Made by a program: the position numbers and the translations under genes. DNA of 6,450 nucleotides from an uncultured Campylobacter sp. (GTDB taxonomy: Bacteria; Campylobacterota; Campylobacteria; Campylobacterales; Campylobacteraceae): NCBI RefSeq assembly GCF_938045225.1, contig NZ_CALINL010000156.1, positions 1 through 6,450 on the forward strand, in the 5' to 3' direction. Each line of letters opens with the position of its first letter. The first letter of the stretch is position 1. This document shows positions 1 to 5,340 of the stretch, piece by piece. A model generated the notes under the pieces. That model was not told the DNA's origin. It searched no databases and saw nothing but the letters and a program-made list of their open reading frames with translations.

Positions 1-1
1 T

Positions 2-316
2 TTTTTCAATACACCTGGGACTAAATTTGAGCTCTACCCGCTAGACGCGCTGGTGCGAGATATCGACGAGAACGATCCGCCGATGGGAAGCGGATTTGCC
101 GGCATCACGCTAGCCTATAACGTAAAAAACAAAGAGGACGTGGATAGCGTCATAGAGCTAGTAAAAAAGGCGGGCGGAACTATCGTCAAAGAGCCCCAAG
201 ATGCGTTTTGGGGCGGATATCACGCGTATTTTGCCGATCCGGACGGATACTACTGGGAGGTGGTTTGGGGACCCGGTTTTAAATTTGACGAGGACGGCCT
301 ACTCAAATTTAACTAG
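2..316 (+). CDS. VOC-superfamily (glyoxalase/bleomycin-resistance-like) protein, 5'-truncated by window edge
   Basis: The frame is open from base 2, so only the C-terminal 104 residues are present and the true start lies before the window. A GTG at 53 is in frame, but the residues before it (FFNTPGTKFELYP) fit the family, so it is not the start. Visible are the strand carrying FELYP, the GFAGITLAYNV strand that opens the second beta-alpha-beta-beta-beta module, a helix (KEDVDSVIELVKKAG), and the terminal motif GGYHAYFADPDGYYWEVVWGP. That ending is typical of small VOC proteins of about 130-140 residues. Glu of FEL, His of GYHAY and Glu of YWEVV fall where VOC enzymes place metal ligands (inferred from family pattern). 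The superfamily covers lyases, dioxygenases and antibiotic-binding proteins, so the substrate cannot be named. A hydrolase pseudogene follows 57 bases downstream. Confidence 0.85.
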   Translation, partial: FFNTPGTKFELYPLDALVRDIDENDPPMGSGFAGITLAYNVKNKEDVDSVIELVKKAGGTIVKEPQDAFWGGYHAYFADPDGYYWEVVWGPGFKFDEDGLLKFN

Positions 317-318
317 CT

Positions 319-343
319 GCGGCGCCAAAGCGCTTTTATTTTA
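319..343 (+). terminator. Possible weak intrinsic terminator after the VOC gene
   Basis: Three bases after the stop codon, GCGC-CAAA-GCGC (322-333) can form a short GC hairpin, followed at once by TTTTATTTT (334-342). The stem has only 4 base pairs, plus a possible G-T pair, so strength is doubtful. A competing pairing of GCGGC (319-323) with GCCGC (344-348) also exists. Position and T-rich tail fit a terminator; the short stem argues for low confidence. Confidence 0.35.
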
Positions 344-373
344 GCCGCTTACCCGCCGCAAAAAGGCAAAATC

Positions 374-961
374 ATGAAAGATATAGTCGTATACATACAC
401 AGAAAAAACGGAAGCGCGGCAGAAGCGGCCCGCTACCGACGGCTTTTTGCAGGTAGCGACGTGCTTGGGTTTGATTACGAAGCGCGCACGCCGTGGGAGG
501 CGAAAGAGGAATTTGCGCCTTATTTTGAGTCCATCCTTAAAAGCCGCAAATCCGTGACGATCGTAGCAAACAGTATCGGAGCGTTTTTTGCCATGCATGC
601 CTTGCAAGATGCGGGGATAAAAAGAGCGTATTTTAGTAAATATGTAAATTTTAATTGAAAAATGATGTTTCAGGCGCGCGTGAGCGAGGAGGAGCTGCGA
701 GACAGGGGCGAGCTGGGGACGGAATCTAGAGAAAAACTTTCTTGGAAATATCTTTGCTACGCCAGAGAGCATCCTGTCTGCCGGACGGCGTCGACGCATA
801 TTTTATACGTCGAAAATGACGATCCAACCTCTCTTGAAACGATTTGCGAGTTTGCAAACCAAATCGGCGCAACGCTTACCGTCATGAAAAACGGCGAGCA
901 TAGATTTCATACGGCGCAGCAAATGCGGTTTCTGGATGATTGGATACGGCGCTATAGCTGA
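374..961 (+). pseudogene. Decayed alpha/beta-hydrolase gene with internal stop and compensating frame disruptions
   Basis: Two open segments in the same frame (374-658 and 662-961) are the two halves of one small alpha/beta hydrolase of about 200 residues. The first begins with ATG behind AAGG (363-366). It holds the strand MKDIVVYIH, the helix TPWEAKEEFAPYF and the nucleophile elbow TIVANSIGAFFAM. The second holds LSWKYLCYAREHP, THILYVENDD with the probable acid Asp, and GEHRFHT with the catalytic His. Between them the frame reads TGA at 656-658. From 636 the +1 frame reads V-N-M-stop-I-L-I-E-K, resembling the conserved IVxMEKLIxxMM stretch I remember for this family. A deletion of about 11 bases before 636 and loss of one A in the run at 658-662 would explain it; they total 12 bases and restore frame. 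Other substitutions suggest lost constraint: HGKGG to HRKNG, YGEND to YVEND, and a usual Trp after REHP lost. The second segment has ATGATG but no ribosome site. A sequencing error alone would not explain the missing residues. Confidence 0.8.
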
Positions 962-1218
962 TAGCAGCTGACTTTTGGATGAAATTTACCTCCAAATCGT
1001 AGCTTGCCTAACCCGCAAGTCAAATTTGACTCGCAAATCCGCCGATAAAACCGCTCTTAAATTTTATGCAAAAATCTCGGCTAAATTTATCGCGAGGGCG
1101 TAAAATTAGCTCAAATTTTACTCGCCGTCCGCGTTAGCAACGACCAGCTAAGACGGCCCGGGCGTAGCCCTAGCGCAAAACTCAAATTTACCGCCGTTTT
1201 GCCGCGCGCCAAATTTGC
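962..1218. other. Gene-free stretch between converging genes, rich in AAATTT
   Basis: I find no supportable gene on either strand. The stretch lies between the end of the hydrolase pseudogene and the end of ruvX, which converge on it. AAATTT begins at 982, 1022, 1059, 1083, 1113, 1184 and 1211. Within it 1018-1031 is a perfect 14-base palindrome, AGTCAAATTTGACT, extendable to 1015-1034 with one mismatched pair. A short GGGC-GTA-GCCC hairpin (1160-1170) has no T-run on either side, so I do not call it a terminator. Confidence 0.6.
1018..1031. repeat. Perfect 14-base palindrome centred on AAATTT
   Basis: AGTCAAATTTGACT is its own reverse complement. The flanking bases GC (1015-1016) and GC (1033-1034) also pair, separated by one mismatch. 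It is the most symmetrical of the AAATTT sites in the window and lies in non-coding DNA between converging genes. It could be a protein-binding site, or simply an AAATTT copy with chance flanks; nothing here decides. Confidence 0.5.
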
Positions 1219-1593
1219 TCAAAGCCCCAAATACCGCTTTAAAATAATCATCGCAGCGATGCTGTCCAGCCGTCCGTCGCGCCTACTCTCGGCGTAAATT
1301 TCGCTCGCCTCAAAGCTACTCATCGCCTCGTCTTGATAGACCACTTCGCCGTCAAATTCGAGCAGCGACACGAAGTGCGCGATCCGCCTTCGCATCTCGT
1401 CCTCGCTAGATCCCCCAAGCGGCACGCCCACGACCAGCTTTTTTGCTCCGTATTCGCGCAAAACGGCGCTAACGTCGCGCGCGGCTTGATTGCGATTTTT
1501 ACGCAGTACGGGCGTCTGCGGCATCACGGTTTGCTCGACGGCTAGCGCCACGCCGATACGTTTTAGCCCCACGTCGATGGCCATTATGCTCAT
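1219..1593 (-). CDS. ruvX: RuvX/YqgF-family putative pre-16S rRNA nuclease / Holliday junction resolvase
   Basis: The 124-residue protein has the RNase H-like YqgF fold. In order: MAIDVGLKRIGVA with Asp7 and the D-x-G-x-K-R-I-G signature; strand LVVGVP (53-58) and its glycine-rich loop; QDEAMSS with Glu89; and GRLDSIAAMIIL with Asp110. These three acidic residues match the expected metal-binding set. Family members are cytoplasmic. The E. coli protein takes part in 16S rRNA 5'-end maturation, and others were described as Holliday-junction resolvases; which role applies here cannot be told. The ATG at 1593-1591 has a good ribosome site, AAAGGA (1604-1599), with a 5-base spacer, which favours it over the internal Met4. 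Length is near the bacterial norm, slightly short. It is the last gene of the minus-strand block but is separated from dprA by 198 bases, so it may have its own promoter. Confidence 0.92.
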   Translation of the reverse strand: MSIMAIDVGLKRIGVALAVEQTVMPQTPVLRKNRNQAARDVSAVLREYGAKKLVVGVPLGGSSEDEMRRRIAHFVSLLEFDGEVVYQDEAMSSFEASEIYAESRRDGRLDSIAAMIILKRYLGL

Positions 1594-1791
1594 TTTCGTC
1601 CTTTAGATTTTCTCAAATTTAGCGACAGACTTTGACGGCGGGCAAGCTCAAATTTGATAGCCACGCTCCGTCAAATTTACAAAATCAAACGTCGCCCGAG
1701 CGCATTTGTCGCCGTCAAGCAGCTAAAATTTACTTCAAACTTTACCGCCTCTTTAACAAAAACTCGCGCGGCATAAATTTAACGCTAAATT
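1594..1791. other. 198-base spacer between dprA and ruvX with six AAATTT sites
   Basis: No open frame here resembles a protein. AAATTT begins at 1615, 1650, 1673, 1726, 1775 and 1787 (the last touches the final base of the dprA stop codon). TTTGACGG (1631-1638) and CCGTCAAA (1668-1675) form an 8-base inverted repeat across 29 bases. AAATTTA (1775-1781) and TAAATTT (1786-1792) form a perfect 7-base inverted repeat with a 4-base loop directly behind dprA. The rest of this block is gapless, so the spacer is notable. Whether it holds a ruvX promoter I cannot say; no clear -10 box with good spacing stands out. Confidence 0.5.
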
Positions 1792-1792
1792 T
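1775..1792 (-). repeat. Inverted repeat of two AAATTT sites at the dprA stop codon
   Basis: On the minus strand the sequence reads AAATTTA-GCGT-TAAATTT, overlapping the last base of the dprA TAA. It can form a 7-base-pair all-AT hairpin in the transcript. A T-rich stretch (GAGTTTTTGTT) comes about 12 bases later, too far for a standard intrinsic terminator. It may be only two neighbouring copies of the common AAATTT word. Confidence 0.4.
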
Positions 1793-2559
1793 TACTCCGC
1801 AAACACCGTAAGCCCCGATATTCGCAGCTTGCCTTCCAGTTCGTATTCGTAAATTTTATCGCCGAATTTCGCCAAAGCCGCATCAAGGCTCGCGCCGTTT
1901 TTGCAAAATTTTATCACCTCATCCTCTTGCGCGGGCGCGGGTTTGCCGCCGAAACGAAGCGCAAATTCGTCAAAATCGTTTATTAAATTTGCCGCGCCGC
2001 TAGCTATTAGCTCGTTTGTCCCGTCGCTTTCGCCTAGGCGCTGAGGCAGCGTAAATATCGGCACGCCAAGCTCTTTTGCCATGCGCGCGCTTTGCATTGA
2101 GCCGCTTTTGGCGTCAGCCTGCGCCACGACTAGAGCCTGCGAGAGCGCGACTACGATGCGGTTTCGCTCTAAAAATCTATAAGCAAGCGGCGGCTCGTCT
2201 GGGGCGTATTCGCTAAGAGCCAGCGCGTTTTGGTAAATTTCTTTGATTATTTTGGCGTTGCTTGGCGGGTAGATTTTGTTTAGTCCGTTGCCAAAAACCG
2301 CGATGGTATGCGGAAAAGCACCCTTGTGCGCGGCGATATCTACGCCGATGGCCGCACCGCTAACCACGCAAACGCCGCTTTTTGCCATCGTCCTAGCCAG
2401 CGCCTCTACGCACTGCCTGGTGTAGGCGCTTGCCTTTCTTGAGCCCACGATAGAGACCATTGGACGCTCAAGTAGAGCCAAATTTCCCTCGAAATAGAGC
2501 TTTGTCGGCAGCTTTTTTAGACGCAAAAGGCCGCTAGGAAGCTCGGTTAAGACGTTCAA
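1792..2559 (-). CDS. dprA: DNA-processing protein DprA (RecA loader in natural transformation)
   Basis: DprA binds incoming single-stranded DNA in the cytoplasm and loads RecA during natural transformation. The 255-residue protein carries the extended Rossmann fold in order: VSIVGSRKAS (35-44), the loop VSGAAIGVDIAAH (66-78), AVFGNGLNKIYPPSN (87-101), SEY (116-118), FLERNRIVVALS (129-140), the AKSGSMQSARMAKELG segment (150-165) and GTNELIASGA (180-189). Residues from about 210 form a short C-terminal domain, probably the winged-helix type; no N-terminal SAM-like domain is present. The start is TTG at 2559-2557: it overlaps the upstream TGA as TTGA and has AAAGGA (2571-2566) with a 6-base spacer inside the last codons of the preceding gene. 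Translational coupling to that gene is therefore likely. Length and order fit the Campylobacter gene. An intact copy is consistent with competence but does not prove it. Confidence 0.95.
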   Translation of the reverse strand: MNVLTELPSGLLRLKKLPTKLYFEGNLALLERPMVSIVGSRKASAYTRQCVEALARTMAKSGVCVVSGAAIGVDIAAHKGAFPHTIAVFGNGLNKIYPPSNAKIIKEIYQNALALSEYAPDEPPLAYRFLERNRIVVALSQALVVAQADAKSGSMQSARMAKELGVPIFTLPQRLGESDGTNELIASGAANLINDFDEFALRFGGKPAPAQEDEVIKFCKNGASLDAALAKFGDKIYEYELEGKLRISGLTVFAE

Positions 2560-4181
2560 AAGAGATCCTTTAGATAGACGACTTCGACCTCTTGCAGGAG
2601 TTTGGCGCTTTCTTGCAGGACTTCGATCGTGTTTTTGTGCGGATGGCCGATTGCGATGGCGTAGGAGCGCTTTTTGGCTAGCTCGACGGCGTATTTTAGC
2701 TGTTTTCGCACAGCCGCTTTTGAGCCGTCGTGATCCAAAAATACGTCGCGTGCGATGTATGGCATCGAGTATTTTTTTGCCGCGCTGTAAACCTTAGTCG
2801 GCGAGGTTGTCTTGCTATCGACGAAGATCAAATTTTCGTCCCGCACCGCCCGCATCATCCTATCCATCGCGGCCGCATCGCTCGTAAAACGGCTACCCGT
2901 GTGGTTGTTGATGTATTTTAGATCAGGAAAATCTCGCTTGATACTTTGCAGTTTTTTTGCGATCCTTTCGTAGTCGTCGTTTACCGTCAGAGTGCCGATC
3001 TCAGCACCCTTAAAGCCGCCTAGAGCTTGCATAGGCAGGTGGATCATATAAAAGCTAAAACGCCGCGCCAAAACAGGCGTCTCGGGGTGGGCGGAGGTTG
3101 CTGGGAAAAATGACGGCGTGAGCTTTAGATTTACCGATTTTATCGCGTCTACTTGGTGTTTGTATGCCACGTCGTCGATGATGATGACTAGGCGTGGTTT
3201 GTAGCCCGCTTTTACGGCGGCTTTTACTTCATTTGTTTTGGTCGAGCTTTTTTTATCCGTCTTTTGCGAGTCTGCAAATTGGGCTTTTTCGTCTTTTTTA
3301 GGCTTTTCTTTTTCGATCTTTTCTTGCTCGTTTTTCTCGGTGCTTTGCGGCGCATTTTCGGCGTCAAATTTTACTTCAACCTGCCCCGCCTGATCGTTTG
3401 CGTCGCTAAATTCGATATGGATTTTATCTTTTTTTAACGCTTGCTCGAGGGGGCTATTTTGCGCCTGCGGCATAGGCGTATCGTCAAAGATCACGGCTTC
3501 GGAATTTTCAAAAATATGCGTTCTTTGAGGTGCTTGCGAGCCATCAAATTTAACGGTATCGCCGCTATTTTGTGCGGATTTAGCGGATTCGTTTTTAGAG
3601 CTTAAATTTGTCAAATTTAACTCGCCGACTTTTTTAGCGCTCATTTCGCCAAGCTCGGAAGTGTCGCGAGATGCTAAATTTACGCTCTCGGGCGAGATTT
3701 TATCTTTGGTTGCAGGCGTACCCTGCCCGCTTTTATCAAATTTAGCCTGCTCGTTTGGCAAATTTTGATCGTTTTTATCTTCGGCTCTAGCTTTTTCGCC
3801 GCCGATTTTTACTTTACCTTTAGCTTCCGCCTCGTCAAAAAGCGCCTTTATATCGGTCAAATTTGCCCTCGAGTGCACGCCTGACGCGGCTTGCGCGTCT
3901 TTTATGGTAACTTTTTCAGAGCCATTTGAGACTGAAAGGCTTGGCTTATGGGTTAAATTTTGCTTTTGCTCGGGCTCGCTTTTATCGCCGAAATACCGCT
4001 CGATTTTAGCGATTAGCGCGTTGTCGCTTTTGACTTTTACCCTGACGTCCAGCAGATAAAATGCCCCTGCAATCAAGATACAGGCTATGAGAAAAACGGA
4101 AAGTAGTAGCTTTAGTCCGCCGCGCGAGCGCCCCTTTTTGGAGCGCCTTTTCGCGGCTTTTTTTCTAGGTTTCGAGTTCAA
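2556..4181 (-). CDS. Membrane-anchored divergent polysaccharide deacetylase (YibQ/DUF610 family) with long charged linker
   Basis: The 541-residue protein has three parts. Residues 1-22 are strongly basic, and 23-44 form one membrane segment with the basic part inside and the rest in the periplasm (inferred). Residues 52-326 are a charged, low-complexity linker rich in Lys, Glu, Asp, Gln, Ser and Asn, probably disordered. Residues 327-541 are the catalytic-type domain: LVIIIDD (Asp336-Asp337), IHLPMQA (His381), NNHTGS (His427), VDSKTT (Asp455), RDVFLDH (Asp483, His484) and GHPH (His513, His515). These are hallmarks of the divergent polysaccharide deacetylases related to NodB; the substrate is unknown. 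A near-repeat VKFD-x3-APQ-x-T occurs at 210-221 and 270-281, exactly 60 residues apart. The start is TTG at 4181-4179, immediately after the ilvC TAA, with no clear ribosome site, so translation probably depends on coupling to ilvC. No earlier start is possible in this frame. It matches the position of Cj0633 as I remember it, with a linker that looks unusually long. Confidence 0.88.
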   Translation of the reverse strand: MNSKPRKKAAKRRSKKGRSRGGLKLLLSVFLIACILIAGAFYLLDVRVKVKSDNALIAKIERYFGDKSEPEQKQNLTHKPSLSVSNGSEKVTIKDAQAASGVHSRANLTDIKALFDEAEAKGKVKIGGEKARAEDKNDQNLPNEQAKFDKSGQGTPATKDKISPESVNLASRDTSELGEMSAKKVGELNLTNLSSKNESAKSAQNSGDTVKFDGSQAPQRTHIFENSEAVIFDDTPMPQAQNSPLEQALKKDKIHIEFSDANDQAGQVEVKFDAENAPQSTEKNEQEKIEKEKPKKDEKAQFADSQKTDKKSSTKTNEVKAAVKAGYKPRLVIIIDDVAYKHQVDAIKSVNLKLTPSFFPATSAHPETPVLARRFSFYMIHLPMQALGGFKGAEIGTLTVNDDYERIAKKLQSIKRDFPDLKYINNHTGSRFTSDAAAMDRMMRAVRDENLIFVDSKTTSPTKVYSAAKKYSMPYIARDVFLDHDGSKAAVRKQLKYAVELAKKRSYAIAIGHPHKNTIEVLQESAKLLQEVEVVYLKDLF

Positions 4182-5204
4182 TTAATTTTTGCTTTGGTCG
4201 ATGAGTTTGCCCGCACTTATCCAAGGCATCATGGAGCGTAGTTTTTTGCCGGTTTGATTTAGCAGACTTCTCTCGGCGATGCCGCGCTCTGCGTTCATGC
4301 GCACGTATCCGGCCTTGCGCTCGAGGATAAAGTCTTTTGCAAATTTACCGTTTTGGATCTCTTTTAGTATTTCTTTCATAGCTTTTTTGCTATCTTCGCC
4401 GATGACGCGCGGACCGCTCACGTAGTCGCCGTATTCTGCGGTGTTTGAGATAGAGTAGCGCATATCAGCCATACCGCCTTGATACATTAGATCAACGATC
4501 AGTTTTAGCTCGTGCAAGCACTCAAAATACGCCATCTCAGGCTCGTATCCGGCATCCACTAGCGTCTCAAAACCTGCGTTTACTAGCGCGCAAAGTCCGC
4601 CGCAAAGCACCGCCTGCTCGCCGAAAAGATCGGTCTCGGTCTCGTCTTTAAAGGTAGTTTCTATGATACCCGTTCTGCCGCCGCCGATCGCGCTAGCGTA
4701 GCTTAGAGCTAGTTCTTTTGCTTTTCCGCTTGCGTTTTGCTCTACGGCGATTAGATCAGGGATGCCGCCGCCTCGTACAAATTCGCTTCTTACCGTATGG
4801 CCAGGCGCTTTTGGAGCGATCATGATGACGTCGATGCCTTCAGGAGCTTTGATCTGTCCGAAATGCACGTTAAAACCGTGTCCAAAAGCTATCGCGTCGC
4901 CCTCGTTTAAATTCGGTTTTATATCTCGCTCGAAAATTTCAGCTTGAAGCTCGTCGGGAGTCAGTATCATTATGACGTCTGCAGCCTTTGCGGCTTCGGC
5001 TACGGTTTTTACCTCAAAGCCCTTCGCCTCGGCCTTCGCCCAGCTTTTACCGCCCTTTGCTAGACCCACGATCACTTTTACGCCGCTATCGCGTAAATTT
5101 TCAGCATGCGCGTGTCCTTGCGAGCCAAAACCTATCATCGCCACGGTTTTGCTTCTAATCAAGCTTAAATCGCAATCTTTGTCATAGTAAATACTTACTG
5201 CCAT
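4182..5204 (-). CDS. ilvC: Ketol-acid reductoisomerase (class I)
   Basis: IlvC converts 2-acetolactate or 2-aceto-2-hydroxybutyrate to the dihydroxy acids of valine/leucine and isoleucine synthesis, using Mg2+ and a nicotinamide cofactor. The 340-residue length is that of short class I enzymes. Visible are the Rossmann loop GFGSQGHAHAENL (25-37), the cofactor-specificity loop GLAKGGKSW (47-55), catalytic His109 in FGHGFN, APKAPGHTVR (130-139), and the knotted C-terminal domain with metal ligands Asp192 and Glu196 (DETETDLFGEQ) and Glu228 and Glu232 (ECLHE), plus Ser253 (SISNTAEYGDY). The loop is odd: Ala49 and Gly52 stand where arginine and serine usually hold the NADPH phosphate, while Ser54 remains. 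The ATG at 5204-5202 follows a strong AGGAG (5214-5210) at 5 bases. It is the first gene of the minus-strand block, with TATAAT upstream. No leader peptide or attenuator fits in the short leader. Confidence 0.97.
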   Translation of the reverse strand: MAVSIYYDKDCDLSLIRSKTVAMIGFGSQGHAHAENLRDSGVKVIVGLAKGGKSWAKAEAKGFEVKTVAEAAKAADVIMILTPDELQAEIFERDIKPNLNEGDAIAFGHGFNVHFGQIKAPEGIDVIMIAPKAPGHTVRSEFVRGGGIPDLIAVEQNASGKAKELALSYASAIGGGRTGIIETTFKDETETDLFGEQAVLCGGLCALVNAGFETLVDAGYEPEMAYFECLHELKLIVDLMYQGGMADMRYSISNTAEYGDYVSGPRVIGEDSKKAMKEILKEIQNGKFAKDFILERKAGYVRMNAERGIAERSLLNQTGKKLRSMMPWISAGKLIDQSKN

Positions 5205-5209
5205 CTTCT

Positions 5210-5237
5210 CTCCTCTTAAAAAATTTGCGAGATTATA
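5210..5237 (-). promoter_or_regulatory. ilvC promoter (-10 TATAAT) and ribosome site
   Basis: On the minus strand a perfect TATAAT lies at 5237-5232. Transcription would start near 5225, giving a leader of about 20 bases before the ATG at 5204. AGGAG (5214-5210) is the ribosome site. No good -35 hexamer is seen, as is usual for Campylobacter housekeeping promoters, where AT-rich periodic DNA replaces it; the upstream DNA is AT-rich. This promoter probably drives ilvC, the deacetylase gene and dprA. Confidence 0.65.
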
Positions 5238-5299
5238 CTATTTAGTCGCTAAAATAAGCTTAACATATCTATTTAAGTTTTTTAAAAAGCCTTTTAGTG

Positions 5300-5318
5300 T
5301 AGAATTGTGGCTTATAAA
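5300..5318 (+). promoter_or_regulatory. Candidate promoter(s) for the HDOD gene
   Basis: Two -10-like boxes lie upstream of the HDOD start: TAGAAT (5300-5305) and TATAAA (5313-5318). T- and A-rich tracts precede them (5277-5287). The first would give a leader of about 29 bases and the second about 16. AAGCC (5287-5291) and GGCTT (5309-5313) form a 5-base inverted repeat around the first box and could be chance. I cannot tell which box is used. Confidence 0.45.
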
Positions 5319-5340
5319 ATCTTGATGTAAAGTGCAAAAA

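Noticed and set aside
53..316. GTG at 53 as the start of the VOC gene
   Set aside because: The frame is open to the window edge and the upstream residues fit the VOC fold, so this is an internal valine.
341..799. A 152-codon open frame on the minus strand opposite the hydrolase pseudogene
   Set aside because: It has no recognisable domain, is rich in Arg/Phe/His as expected from an antisense reading, and lies opposite a clear though broken hydrolase.
662..961. The second hydrolase half as an independent small gene
   Set aside because: No ribosome site precedes ATGATG, and it lacks the first strands and the nucleophile of the fold.
1160..1170. GGGC-GTA-GCCC hairpin as a terminator for ruvX or the pseudogene
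   Set aside because: The stem is 4 base pairs and no T-run follows on either strand.
962..1792. Clustered AAATTT words as a CRISPR array or tandem repeat
   Set aside because: Spacing is irregular, the unit is only 6-8 bases, and copies are spread through genes as well.
4762..5187. Plus-strand open frames opposite ilvC
   Set aside because: They are Pro/Ser/Ala-rich antisense readings of well conserved IlvC codons, without ribosome sites or known motifs.
5307..5327. GTGGC element upstream of the HDOD gene as a sigma-54 promoter
   Set aside because: The required GC at the -12 position is missing at the right spacing.
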